48,166 nt of DNA from Bacteroidales bacterium (GCA_028691975.1 JAQUYF010000008.1:2341-50506); one strand, 5' to 3'. Shown: positions 25,974-34,339, numbered from the stretch's first letter. The notes: generated by a model not told the origin, from the sequence alone. Numbers and translations are program-made.

Positions 25974-27077
25974 CTATTTATCGCTTTTCTTGTTACCTTT
26001 CAATTGATCTTCGGTGGTTACCCCTGACAAAATCTCAACATTGATACCGTCTGACAGACCAAGTTCGACATGTTTCTTTTCAAACTTCTGCGACTTGCCA
26101 TCCATTCCCGTAAAGACCTCAACGAATGTTGAATCTCCCGAAAATGAAATAGTACTTTCCGGAACGCTCATTACATTTTCTCTGCTGTCAAGGATAATCT
26201 CCGCATTAGCACTGTATCCCGCCCTGATAAATGTGTCATCCGGAATCTTAACAGCAGCCTTGATCTCAAACAAGATAGCACCGTTTTCTTCTGTGCTCTT
26301 AGGAGAAATGTACTCAAGTACTGCATTAAACTTCTCTCCCTGAATAGCACCTACGGTGATCAAAAGGTCCATTCCCTCTTTGATTCGACCGACTTCAGTC
26401 TCGTCAATATTGCCCCTGAAGATCATATTGCTCATATCGGCAACTGTTGCAATGGTCGTACCGGCATTAAATGTATTGGCCTGAATAACTGAATTACCTA
26501 CTTTTACAGGTATGTCTAAGATCATACCTGAGATGGTAGAACGGATATTGGTGGTACTGAATGACGCAGAACGCTTAGCGATACCGTCTCTTACGATCTC
26601 AAGATAATCCTGAGCCGTCTGAAGATCCTGTTTTGCGATAGCGAGATTTGTCTCTTCTTTCTCATATTCTTCTTTAGTGACAACCTTCTTTTCATACAGA
26701 GCCTTGGTTCTGTCAAATTCTCTCTGAGTCTGCTCTAAATTCAACTTAGCCTTTGTAACCTGAGCTTCCGCTGAATTGAGTGTTCCCATTTCCGGAATAA
26801 CCTGAATTTTAGCAATCAGCTCGCCTTCCTTCACATATTGACCTGCCTCTTTGTAAAGAGCCGATACGATTCCTGAAATTTGAGGTACAATTGCCACCTC
26901 GTCTCTCGGCTCCACTTTTCCCGTTGCAACGGTTTTTTTCTGAATAGTCATTGTCTGAGGGGTTACTATCTCATAACTTGTAACCTTTGGCTGAGACTTC
27001 TTCCACAAGAAGACAAATGTTCCTATGATTAAAAGGCCCAGCACTACAAATAAGATTGTTCTAAATACTTTTTTCAT
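25974..27077 (-). CDS. MacA-like periplasmic adaptor (HlyD/RND-MFP family)
   Basis: Membrane-fusion protein bridging inner-membrane permeases and the outer-membrane channel. It has 367 residues: N-terminal anchor helix (7-24), biotinyl-lipoyl half-motif E-V-A-I-V-P-Q-I-S-G, a coiled-coil hairpin (about 95-165) long enough for a TolC partner, second lipoyl half and beta-barrel. The order permease-adaptor-channel is the usual one for MacAB-TolC type systems. The substrate is unknown. Confidence 0.92.
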   Translation of the reverse strand: MKKVFRTILFVVLGLLIIGTFVFLWKKSQPKVTSYEIVTPQTMTIQKKTVATGKVEPRDEVAIVPQISGIVSALYKEAGQYVKEGELIAKIQVIPEMGTLNSAEAQVTKAKLNLEQTQREFDRTKALYEKKVVTKEEYEKEETNLAIAKQDLQTAQDYLEIVRDGIAKRSASFSTTNIRSTISGMILDIPVKVGNSVIQANTFNAGTTIATVADMSNMIFRGNIDETEVGRIKEGMDLLITVGAIQGEKFNAVLEYISPKSTEENGAILFEIKAAVKIPDDTFIRAGYSANAEIILDSRENVMSVPESTISFSGDSTFVEVFTGMDGKSQKFEKKHVELGLSDGINVEILSGVTTEDQLKGNKKSDK

Positions 27078-27115
27078 TTTACTATTATTTATATTTTTAT
27101 TATTATCAATTGTTG

Positions 27116-28378
27116 TTACTCTTCTCTAATGGCGTCTATTGCCTTGATCTGCAATGCTCTCCATGCCGGCAAAATACCTGACAGCAGGCCACAGACCACA
27201 ATAATCAGGGCTGCGACAAGTGCTGTTGTAAAGTCCATCTGCGGATTTTGAAAAAAGGCTCCACTGCTTGGATTGGCCGCCAGAATCTTCGACACTACGG
27301 CCATCGATCCAACTCCCGCCGCCAGCCCGAAAAAGCCTGCCACAACTGTCAGTACAAGGCTTTCGCTCATTATCTGAGAGATAATGCTGAATGGCTTCGC
27401 TCCCATAGCGCGTCTTACCCCTATTTCCTTGGTCCTCTCTTTTACCGTGATCATAACGATGTTACTTACTCCGATAGCACCTGCCAGCAATGTTCCTACC
27501 CCTACCAGCCATGTCAACAGGGAAATACCTATTGCCATTTTTTCAAATCTCTGCGCTATCTTCTCAATATCAACTACTTGTACAGCAAATTTATCTGTAG
27601 GAGAAATCGAGTGTCTACTTCTGATAAGAGCAGTGATCTCATCCTCCTTGTCCGAAATAGTAACACCTCTCTTAGCGGTAACCATCATCATATCCACAAC
27701 ATCACCTCTGTTATAAACTTGCTGAACCACTGAATAAGGAATTGCGACAGCCTCTCCGTCACGACCATTGAGGTTAATACCGGTTGGGATCTGATCAGTC
27801 ACTCCGATTATCTGATAATTGACTCCTCCTACTTTGATGTACTCTCCGATAGGATTTTCCCCCGGTATAAACAGTTCGTCATATATTTTCTTCCCCAGTA
27901 CACAAACTTTTCTTTTGGACAGGACGTCCATCTCATTGATGTATCTGCCATAATAGATGTTCTGCGCCACAATCTGAGGATATGTTGCCGGCAGACCTTT
28001 TACATTGTAACTCCCCGTCTTATCCTTTCTGACCAATTTGGTTGAATTGGCAAACATGACGGGAGAGACAATATCCATCTCAGGAAACTGAGCTTTCACT
28101 GCAGCGATATCATCCTGCTTCATATCCCAGTAGCGACCTTTTCTAAAGCCCATGTAAGCCTCAGTTGTGGAATTGGTCCAAATCATGCAGGCATTGTACG
28201 GTACATCTTCGATTTGAGAAGTGATTCCTGTCCACAGACCATTACCGGCACTCAACATTACAACCAGCATGAATATGCCCCAGAACACACCAAACGCGGT
28301 AATAAAACTCCTCCTTTTGTTGCGTGAGATGCTCATCCACACTTCACGCCAGCGATCTGCATCAAATATATTATTCAT
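27116..28378 (-). CDS. MacB-like ABC transporter permease (second)
   Basis: Type VII ABC permease of 420 residues without its own ATPase domain. It has one N-terminal membrane helix (about 23-45), a MacB periplasmic core domain, and three C-terminal helices with the FtsX/MacB segment I-G-V-R-R-A-M-G-A-K. It overlaps the first permease gene by eight bases and probably forms a heterodimer with it. Such transporters act as mechanotransmitters, driving substrate from the periplasm through TolC rather than across the inner membrane. Confidence 0.9.
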   Translation of the reverse strand: MNNIFDADRWREVWMSISRNKRRSFITAFGVFWGIFMLVVMLSAGNGLWTGITSQIEDVPYNACMIWTNSTTEAYMGFRKGRYWDMKQDDIAAVKAQFPEMDIVSPVMFANSTKLVRKDKTGSYNVKGLPATYPQIVAQNIYYGRYINEMDVLSKRKVCVLGKKIYDELFIPGENPIGEYIKVGGVNYQIIGVTDQIPTGINLNGRDGEAVAIPYSVVQQVYNRGDVVDMMMVTAKRGVTISDKEDEITALIRSRHSISPTDKFAVQVVDIEKIAQRFEKMAIGISLLTWLVGVGTLLAGAIGVSNIVMITVKERTKEIGVRRAMGAKPFSIISQIMSESLVLTVVAGFFGLAAGVGSMAVVSKILAANPSSGAFFQNPQMDFTTALVAALIIVVCGLLSGILPAWRALQIKAIDAIREE

Positions 28379-29627
28379 ATCTCAACGCCTCAATTGGTTT
28401 AATTTTAACTGCTTTTTTTGCCGGAATATACCCTGCAACCAAGCCGGCAACAATCAATACTATGGTTGCACTGATTACGATTCCCAGATCCACGGATGGG
28501 TTAAGAAATGTAACCATACTGTCCTGTGAGGCTCCGACTGTAGGCTTGGCTGTCATCATATTCATCACCTCAACTACACCCATACCGAGAAACATTCCCA
28601 CATATCCGAAGCATGCCGTAATCATCAAACACTCCGTAAGTATCAACTTTATGATAGACGATGGCCTTGCCCCGATAGACTTTCTTATACCGAACTCTTT
28701 GGTTCTCTCTTTCACCGTAATGAGCATAATGTTGCTGATACCCACAATCCCCGCAATCAGTGTCCCAACGCCGATAATCCAGATAAACAGGGTGATACCT
28801 CCGAAAATACCCTGAGCCTGATTATAATCCTTCCATGTATTGTAATAATAGACAGCTGAATTGTCCTTAGGGTCAAATTGCTTTTTATGCCCCATCTTTG
28901 ATTTCAGACTCAAGTCAAATTCATTAATATCATCCATATTACCTTTCAGATCTTCAATATAGAAGCCCAACTCGTTGTACCCGCGTTTGGCAGGATTATA
29001 TATCTTATCTGCCGTAGAGAGGGGTATCAGCGCAAAAGGTCTCTGTGCCATATCGTCATCCATATAGACTCCGACCACCTGATAAGAGACTTTATTAACC
29101 ACAACATATTTTCCCAAAGGATCCTCACCCTTAAATAAGATATCCACCGTACGCTTGTGCAATACTATGACCTTTCTGGTCTGGTCCATATCCATTTGGT
29201 TGATATTTCTACCCTTTATTATATGCATATATGTGATTTTCGTATAGTTCAGATCACATCCCTGAATCGGTGCTGCCACATACTCATTACCGTAAACAAT
29301 GTTGGCACCGTAAATTGTGTTTTTTGCCGAATATGCACCGATGTTGGGCAGTTCTTTCTGCAGATAAGGGCCATCAGTTGCATCGAACTTGATTCTACGT
29401 CCCACCTGCAAACCCTGATATGCTATAGATGTGCGTCCCGGCCACATTTGCGACACATTCATATTGCTGCTGCCGTAGTTATACTGAATACCGTTACGCA
29501 GTCCGTTACCGGCACCCAGCAATACTATAAGAATAAATATCCCCCATGCCATTGAAAATCCGGTCAGGAAGGTGCGGAGTTTATTTTTCTTAAGCGAACT
29601 TGCTATTTCATTTAACAGATCGAACAT
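28371..29627 (-). CDS. MacB-like ABC transporter permease (first)
   Basis: A 418-residue paralogue of the next permease, with the same four-helix layout, the MacB periplasmic domain and the I-G-I-R-K-S-I-G-A-R coupling segment near the C-terminus. The ATPase gene ends three bases upstream. Two different permease genes side by side, each without an ATPase domain, imply a heterodimeric transporter served by the single ATPase. Confidence 0.9.
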   Translation of the reverse strand: MFDLLNEIASSLKKNKLRTFLTGFSMAWGIFILIVLLGAGNGLRNGIQYNYGSSNMNVSQMWPGRTSIAYQGLQVGRRIKFDATDGPYLQKELPNIGAYSAKNTIYGANIVYGNEYVAAPIQGCDLNYTKITYMHIIKGRNINQMDMDQTRKVIVLHKRTVDILFKGEDPLGKYVVVNKVSYQVVGVYMDDDMAQRPFALIPLSTADKIYNPAKRGYNELGFYIEDLKGNMDDINEFDLSLKSKMGHKKQFDPKDNSAVYYYNTWKDYNQAQGIFGGITLFIWIIGVGTLIAGIVGISNIMLITVKERTKEFGIRKSIGARPSSIIKLILTECLMITACFGYVGMFLGMGVVEVMNMMTAKPTVGASQDSMVTFLNPSVDLGIVISATIVLIVAGLVAGYIPAKKAVKIKPIEALRYE

Positions 29628-29630
29628 GGC

Positions 29631-30302
29631 CTAAACTTTTTCAATTGAACCGATAATGCCATCCTTGATTCTGATAATCTTTTGGGCCATGGCCGCCATA
29701 TCAGGGTCGTGAGTCACCATCACAATTGTCATCCCCTCCCTATTAACACTCTTAAGTATCTCCATCACTTCGATGGAAGTGGTGCTGTCCAGGGCTCCTG
29801 TCGGCTCATCTGCCAATATCACTTGAGGACTGGTCACAAGCGAACGGGCAATTGCCACCCTCTGCTTCTGTCCGCCGGACATCTCGGAAGGCAAATGATC
29901 GGCCCAATCAGCTATTCCCATTTTATCAAGATATTCCATTGCTATCTCGTTTCTCTTCTTTCTGCCTACCCCCTGATAATAGAGAGGCAACGCCACATTT
30001 TCAACGGCCGTCTTGAAAGAGATCAGATTGAACGACTGAAAGACAAACCCGATGAGCCGATTACGATACTCGGCTGCGACCTTTTCAGAAAGATCTTTAA
30101 TCAATATATCATTAAGGTAGTATGTACCTGTATCGTATGTATCCAAGATTCCGAGAATATTCAACAAGGTTGACTTGCCGGAGCCGGATGCTCCCATAAT
30201 AGCCACGAACTCTCCTTTCTCAATCCTGAGATTCAGCCCTTTAAGTACATGCAGAGAGGTACCGTTAACGTAGCTTTTGTTGATGTTATCTAATTTGATC
30301 AT
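29631..30302 (-). CDS. ABC transporter ATPase (MacB/LolD type)
   Basis: Energy subunit of the exporter, 223 residues. Walker A G-A-S-G-S-G-K-S-T at 37-45, Q-loop F-V-F-Q-S-F-N, signature M-S-G-G-Q-K-Q-R, Walker B I-L-A-D-E-P-T-G-A-L-D and switch His in V-T-H-D-P-D are all intact. It heads a minus-strand set of ATPase, two permeases, adaptor, TolC channel and perhaps the serine hydrolase. A promoter candidate lies about 220 bases upstream. Confidence 0.95.
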   Translation of the reverse strand: MIKLDNINKSYVNGTSLHVLKGLNLRIEKGEFVAIMGASGSGKSTLLNILGILDTYDTGTYYLNDILIKDLSEKVAAEYRNRLIGFVFQSFNLISFKTAVENVALPLYYQGVGRKKRNEIAMEYLDKMGIADWADHLPSEMSGGQKQRVAIARSLVTSPQVILADEPTGALDSTTSIEVMEILKSVNREGMTIVMVTHDPDMAAMAQKIIRIKDGIIGSIEKV

Positions 30303-30522
30303 CTGTAAATTATAATGTATGCTATTATTGTTTATTCTGTTAAGTGTGTTCTACCGCCGCAACAATTATGCCCTCGCTAAAAATACTACTTTAATTAGAC
30401 GAATGAGCCGTTAATTCGCTGCAAAAAATCAAAATTTTATTCAAAAATTTCTCTCCACTCCCCAATTGTGCCTCTCTGTCCCCATCCTCGTCCCATCTCC
30501 CTCCTCTTCCCTAATTGCGCCG

Positions 30523-30554
30523 CAAAGATATAAATATTTTTTAGTATTTTGCAA
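30523..30554 (-). promoter_or_regulatory. Promoter candidate for the ABC exporter operon
   Basis: On the minus strand TTGC (30554-30551), 20 bases, TATCTTTG (30530-30523). The leader to the ATPase ATG would be about 220 bases, with a purine-rich stretch (30460-30515) and no open frame I trust. An imperfect inverted repeat, 30542-30566, overlaps the -33 element. Confidence 0.5.
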
Positions 30555-30634
30555 TACAAAGTACTATTTTTTATAAAAATGCATTTTTAACGAAAATATT
30601 TAGGATATCTGCTTCATCATGCTGAAAAAAAAGC

Positions 30635-30642
30635 TATCTTTG
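30635..30642 (+). promoter_or_regulatory. -7 box for the DUF4988 lipoprotein gene
   Basis: TATCTTTG, 87 bases before the ATG; no clear TTTG at -33. The leader ends with AGGAGGAG (30717-30724) five bases before the start, an unusually strong ribosome-binding site for this genome. Confidence 0.5.
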
Positions 30643-30729
30643 AAAATTATGTGTAACTTCTGTCAGGCATGCCCCGAAAAGGCATTGTTGTGAATGTGAA
30701 ATCATATCAATCCAAAAGGAGGAGAAAAA

Positions 30730-32793
30730 ATGAAAAAGATTTTGACTTTTATGTTAATGGTAGTTGTAACCCTTAGCAGTTGCGTAAAGGACGATCTGGC
30801 AGAAATTCGAGAGAGACTCGCCAACCTTGAAGCATGGCAGGCAAGTGTCAACAGCTCTATCACAGCCTTACAGGGTATAGTGTCAGCTCTCGAAAGCAAA
30901 GATTATGTAACAAGTGTTACCCCCCTTGCTGACGGCAGCGGATACATAATCAGTTTCAAAAACAGTGGAGCAATAACTATCAAGCACGGTACCACCGGCG
31001 ATACACCGATTATCGGTATCAGTCAATATACCGACGGCAAATACTATTGGACAGTAAATGGCGGATGGCTGCTCGACAACGGTAATATGATACCCACTAC
31101 CGGAGATGACGGACTGACTCCTTATATCGGAGAAAATGGTAATTGGTGGCTTGGAACTACAGATACAGGCATAAAAGCAAGTGGCGAGGACGGCAATAAT
31201 GGTTTGACTCCTTACATCGGAGAAAACGGTAATTGGTGGCTCGGCCCTACAGATACCGGCGTAAAGGCACGTGGCGAGGACGGTACCGATGGCCTGACTC
31301 CATTTATCGGAGCAAACGGTAATTGGTGGATCGGAATCACAGATACTGGTGTCAATGCACGTGGCGACAACGGCAGCAATGGACTGACTCCATTTATCGG
31401 AGCAAACGGTAACTGGTGGATTGGAACCACTGATACAGGCATGAAGGCACAGGGCGAGAATGGGACAAGTGTACCTGCACCGCGCGTGCGTATAAATACC
31501 ATAAGTGGAGAATGGGAAGTTTCAAACGATGGCGGTACAATATGGACAGCAACAGGAGTAAAGGCTTATGGCACTAATGGTTCAAGTGCTCAGGCTCCCC
31601 AGGTGCGTATCAACTCCACAAGCGGCAAATGGGAAATCTCAACCAATGGCGGCAGCAGTTGGGTATCCACCGGTGTACAGGCACAGGGAGATGCTATGTT
31701 TACCGCAGGTGGAATAGACAACTCAGACGCCGACTATGTTTCTTTGACTCTTGCAAGTGGGTCAACAATCCGACTGCCAAAATACAAGGCTATACAAATA
31801 GGAAATGCGGGGGACAGTAATGAGGCGGTTGAGATATCGAAAGTATCTACCAAGATAGCGTTGTACTTTCCCGGCTTGAAGCAGGAAAACTATAGGGCCC
31901 TTATGGCGCAGGTGATTAGCAATCAAGGGACAGGATCCGATATAAAAATAGCGGCCGCGACAACTCCGTGGACTGTTACAATAAAAAAGCCTACTTTTAC
32001 CTCAACCGGAGTATGCGACCAAAATGCAAGTGTCACAGTAAACGCTCCCGACCTTTTGTCTGTAGGAGAGACTGCCCTACTTAAAGTTTCTCTTGTTGAC
32101 AACAATGGTGGAATAGTAACTACAACACGCACTTTGGTAGCGCTTGACTTTTGGGATGGCACCATCGCCACAGCTTTTGCAGGCGGAAGCGGCACAAGTG
32201 CATCTCCGTTTGTCATTGAAGACGGCAGGCAACTTGCCTACCTTGCTCAGCAAATAAACAATGGCACCACAACATACGAAGGCATATACTTTAAATTGTC
32301 AAAAGATATTTTATTGGGTGAAAGGGCGTGGACTCCAATAGGTAACGACATTATGCATCCGTTTAAGGGAAACTTCGATGGAAATGGGAAAATAATCTAT
32401 GGCGTAAAAATCAATAAAACATATGCCGCCGCTACCGGTGAGAATTATTCAGGTTTGTTTGGATATGTCGGTGCCGGTACTGTTAAGGAGTTGAGAACGC
32501 AAGTTAACATATATTTAAGTGTGGAATTCGGTGATCCTATCAGCTATCTTGGAGGAATTGTCGGTAAATGTGCAACCGGAGTATCAGTGTCAAATCTCTC
32601 ATCTTACGGACAAATTAATGCCGAGTTTGGTTTAGACGTTTGGATGACTGGTTACTTTGGTAGCGTTATAGGCTGGATGGAAGACGGAGCTACTGCTACG
32701 CAAAGTATCAATACAAACGCTTTGAATCAAGTCTCCATATACTATCTTTATGAACATTATGTTACACATGTAGTCAATGGTGTTCTGCAGTAA
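30730..32793 (+). CDS. DUF4988 surface lipoprotein with 30-residue tandem repeats and a GLUG-like end
   Basis: A 687-residue lipoprotein. The signal ends L-S-S-C-V-K-D-D, and the acidic residues after Cys17 resemble the Bacteroidetes surface-export signal. A short coiled coil (about 20-55) and beta part to about 110 match DUF4988, the N-terminal domain also seen on PL29-type proteins. Four repeats follow (125-151, 152-181, 182-211, 212-241) of the type G-E-D-G-x-x-G-L-T-P-Y-I-G-x-N-G-N-W-W, then two 39-residue relatives (242-280, 281-319). Residues 487-640 carry GLUG-like repeats with F-D-G-N-G-K-I-I-Y-G-V. No lyase catalytic domain is present. It is likely an adhesin or glycan-binding spacer protein on the cell surface, although the ligand is unknown. 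Confidence 0.8.
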   Translation: MKKILTFMLMVVVTLSSCVKDDLAEIRERLANLEAWQASVNSSITALQGIVSALESKDYVTSVTPLADGSGYIISFKNSGAITIKHGTTGDTPIIGISQYTDGKYYWTVNGGWLLDNGNMIPTTGDDGLTPYIGENGNWWLGTTDTGIKASGEDGNNGLTPYIGENGNWWLGPTDTGVKARGEDGTDGLTPFIGANGNWWIGITDTGVNARGDNGSNGLTPFIGANGNWWIGTTDTGMKAQGENGTSVPAPRVRINTISGEWEVSNDGGTIWTATGVKAYGTNGSSAQAPQVRINSTSGKWEISTNGGSSWVSTGVQAQGDAMFTAGGIDNSDADYVSLTLASGSTIRLPKYKAIQIGNAGDSNEAVEISKVSTKIALYFPGLKQENYRALMAQVISNQGTGSDIKIAAATTPWTVTIKKPTFTSTGVCDQNASVTVNAPDLLSVGETALLKVSLVDNNGGIVTTTRTLVALDFWDGTIATAFAGGSGTSASPFVIEDGRQLAYLAQQINNGTTTYEGIYFKLSKDILLGERAWTPIGNDIMHPFKGNFDGNGKIIYGVKINKTYAAATGENYSGLFGYVGAGTVKELRTQVNIYLSVEFGDPISYLGGIVGKCATGVSVSNLSSYGQINAEFGLDVWMTGYFGSVIGWMEDGATATQSINTNALNQVSIYYLYEHYVTHVVNGVLQ
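31102..31686 (+). repeat. In-frame tandem repeats: four of 30 codons, two of 39
   Basis: Units start at 31102 (81 bases), 31183, 31273 and 31363 (90 bases each), then 31453 and 31570 (117 bases each). The 90-base units are very similar at DNA level around GGTAATTGGTGG. The 39-codon units keep the G-x-N-G start and W-x-x-T-G-V-x-A end but have a different middle. Confidence 0.9.
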
Positions 32794-32885
32794 CAGTTAA
32801 CCTTTATCTCTTATCGCTACACGCATACTGTATGTGTAGTGTGCCTTGTGTGTAGCTTGTATTTCCGACGATTTGTCTGATTGAT

Positions 32886-32918
32886 TTTGCGGAAGAAGCA
32901 AGAACTGTACTATCTTTG
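32886..32918 (+). promoter_or_regulatory. Bacteroidetes-type promoter for the creatininase-family gene
   Basis: TTTG (32886-32889), 21 bases, TATCTTTG (32911-32918), 28 bases ahead of the ATG at 32947. A strong match. Confidence 0.75.
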
Positions 32919-32946
32919 TGAAGTAACCTCTAATCCGATATCATCA

Positions 32947-33813
32947 ATGAAACAACTTTGTATTACTCTACTCCTTGTAATTCTTGCTCCATTCACGCTG
33001 TTGTCCCAAGAAATCCCCGTGATGTGGGAAGAGCTGACCTCTCCTGATTTTAAAGTAGCTGTTACCAAAAGTAAAGGCGTCTGCATAATACCCATGGGTG
33101 TTTTGGAGAAACACGGTCCTCATATGCCTCTGGGAACCGATGTAATAGTGGCAAGAGATGTGGCAATAAAGGCTGCAATGAAAGAGTACGCGATAGTCTT
33201 TCCCTTTTACTTCTTTGGGCAAATATTCGAGGCCAAACATCAGAGCGGCACAATAGCATACTCCCCGGAACTGTTATATAAGGTATTGGATGAGACCTGC
33301 CATGAAATAGCCAGAAACGGTATTAAAAAAATAATTCTGTACAGCTATCATGGCGGAAACAACAGCTTTCTGAAATACTTTTGTCAGACTCAACTTGCTT
33401 CGGAGAAAGACTATGTGGTCTATGTCGCAGAGCATGAGACTCCTGATGAAGTGTCTAAAGTAATTGACTCTAAGACAGTACATATTGAAGGTGGGCATGC
33501 TGACGAAACTGAGGCTGCAAATGTAATGCACATCAGGCCGGAGTTGGTGAAGATAGAACGTGCTAACGATGAGTCCGGAGAAGCTATGGGACGGCTTCCC
33601 CTAAAAAACCTTTACACCGGTATCTGGTGGTATGCCGACTATCCCAATCATTATGCAGGTAACGCCATCGCTGCGAAGCCCGAACTCGGAGAAATCATCA
33701 TAAACAACCGCGTTAACGTCCTCGTCGAAATGATTCAAACCGTCAAAGCAGACTCTGTCGCCGGTTCCCTGCAAAACGAATTTTATCGCCGCTCCTCTAA
33801 TCCAAACGAATAA
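32947..33813 (+). CDS. Creatininase-family amidohydrolase, exported
   Basis: Member of the creatininase/creatinine amidohydrolase fold (PF02633), zinc/manganese amidases that open cyclic amides; several act on cofactor or peptide precursors rather than creatinine. It has 288 residues from ATG 32947; a longer frame to 32881 would include the promoter. Metal and active-site residues: Glu54, His56 and Asp65 in G-V-L-E-K-H-G-P-H-M-P-L-G-T-D, H-G-G-N-N (His135) and E-G-G-H-A-D-E-T-E-A (His184, Glu187). The N-terminus is a signal peptide (L-L-S-Q after about 19 residues), which is unusual as most family members are cytoplasmic. The broken S41-like gene begins 11 bases after its stop. Confidence 0.85.
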   Translation: MKQLCITLLLVILAPFTLLSQEIPVMWEELTSPDFKVAVTKSKGVCIIPMGVLEKHGPHMPLGTDVIVARDVAIKAAMKEYAIVFPFYFFGQIFEAKHQSGTIAYSPELLYKVLDETCHEIARNGIKKIILYSYHGGNNSFLKYFCQTQLASEKDYVVYVAEHETPDEVSKVIDSKTVHIEGGHADETEAANVMHIRPELVKIERANDESGEAMGRLPLKNLYTGIWWYADYPNHYAGNAIAAKPELGEIIINNRVNVLVEMIQTVKADSVAGSLQNEFYRRSSNPNE

Positions 33814-33824
33814 TCAGCATAACG

Positions 33825-34127
33825 ATGAAAAGAACTCTTCTAATCATTATCTCTCTGTGCGCTGCAATGATAGCATCAGTACCTCAGGCCGATGCTCAGG
33901 ACTGCCTGTGGCTTAACGGCGACCGAGCAGGCAAAAGAAGACTTCGACATATTTATTGATGTCTTGCGTGACGCATACCCTGTCTTTACGATGTCATAAC
34001 AGAGGAGTAATTGCAAAAACTGACAACAGAGACTTGCACCACACTGATAATCTTAATTTGCTTCGTTGCCCTGATTGCCATTATCGTTGCAATCGTTCTC
34101 TCTCACAAGAGAAAATTAGATCAATAG
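33825..34127 (+). pseudogene. Wrecked S41-peptidase-like gene with signal peptide and C-terminal membrane helix
   Basis: ATG 33825 opens a good signal peptide (M-K-R-T-L-L-I-I-I-S-L-C-A, cut near A-D-A-Q). The reading then jumps frame: from about 33902 the next frame gives L-T-A-T-E-Q-A-K-E-D-F-D-I-F-I-D-V-L-R-D-A-Y-P, the pattern at the start of S41-family peptidases, and a second shift near 33980 gives C-L-Y-D-V-I-T-E-E. After a stop at 34008, bases 34011-34127 encode a hydrophobic helix, C-F-V-A-L-I-A-I-I-V-A-I-V-L, followed by S-H-K-R-K-L-D-Q and a stop: a typical C-terminal anchor. So both ends survive, the middle is gone, and at least two frameshifts remain. The S41 link is inference from one short stretch. 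Confidence 0.55.
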
Positions 34128-34146
34128 CCATAGCAAGATCTATACA

Positions 34147-34181
34147 AAAAGAGCCTTTAGCTTTCGCTGAAAGGCTCTTGA
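34147..34181 (-). terminator. Intrinsic terminator after tRNA-Met
   Basis: On the minus strand AAGAGCCTTTCAGC and GCTAAAGGCTCTT pair with one bulge around a four-base loop, followed by a T-run, just downstream of the tRNA. Confidence 0.85.
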
Positions 34182-34187
34182 TTTGTG

Positions 34188-34261
34188 TAGCGAGGCCCGG
34201 GATTGAACCGGGGACCTCATGATTATGAATCATGCGCTCTAACCAGCTGAGCTACCTCGCC
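34188..34261 (-). tRNA. tRNA-Met (anticodon CAT)
   Basis: Acceptor GGCGAGG with CCTCGCT (one G-U pair) and discriminator A; D loop with GGTTAGAGC; anticodon stem CATGA/TCATG around TTCATAA, anticodon CAT; T arm CCCGG-TTCAATC-CCGGG. No CCA encoded. The body fits elongator Met better than initiator (the acceptor's first pair is G-U, and the initiator's mismatched 1-72 and GGG/CCC anticodon stem are absent). The lysidine-modified Ile2 isoacceptor cannot be excluded from sequence alone. Confidence 0.9.
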
Positions 34262-34308
34262 ATCAAAAAATCCCTCTCCACGCACGAATCGTTTGCAGAT
34301 TGGGAGCG

Positions 34309-34339
34309 CAAAGGTATGTAAAATAATTTAAACAGCAAA
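34309..34339 (-). promoter_or_regulatory. Promoter of tRNA-Met
   Basis: On the minus strand TTTG (34339-34336), 19 bases, TACCTTTG (34316-34309): a full consensus match, 47 bases ahead of the tRNA. Confidence 0.85.

Larger units (their letters stand above)
30303..30729. other. 427-base divergent intergenic region
   Basis: Holds the exporter promoter candidate on the minus strand (30523-30554), an inverted repeat (30542-30566), and a plus-strand TATCTTTG (30635-30642) for the repeat lipoprotein. The rest is AT-rich, apart from a C/T-rich plus-strand stretch at about 30455-30515, and shows no gene or RNA I can support. Confidence 0.5.

Noticed and set aside
30455-30515. Pyrimidine-rich stretch as a small RNA or riboswitch
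   Set aside because: No stable fold or known motif could be drawn; composition alone is not enough.
31102-31686. CRISPR-like regular repeats
   Set aside because: The repeats are in frame, contiguous and without spacers; they encode protein repeats.
32817-32840. Hairpin CTACACGCATAC / GTATGTGTAG after the DUF4988 gene
   Set aside because: The stem is interrupted and there is no T-run, so I do not call it a terminator, though it may slow polymerase.
33956-34222. 88-codon plus-strand frame ending at the tRNA
   Set aside because: It runs into the complement of tRNA-Met and has the A-R-P-G-I-E-P-G-T-S ending typical of translated antisense tRNA; no other support.
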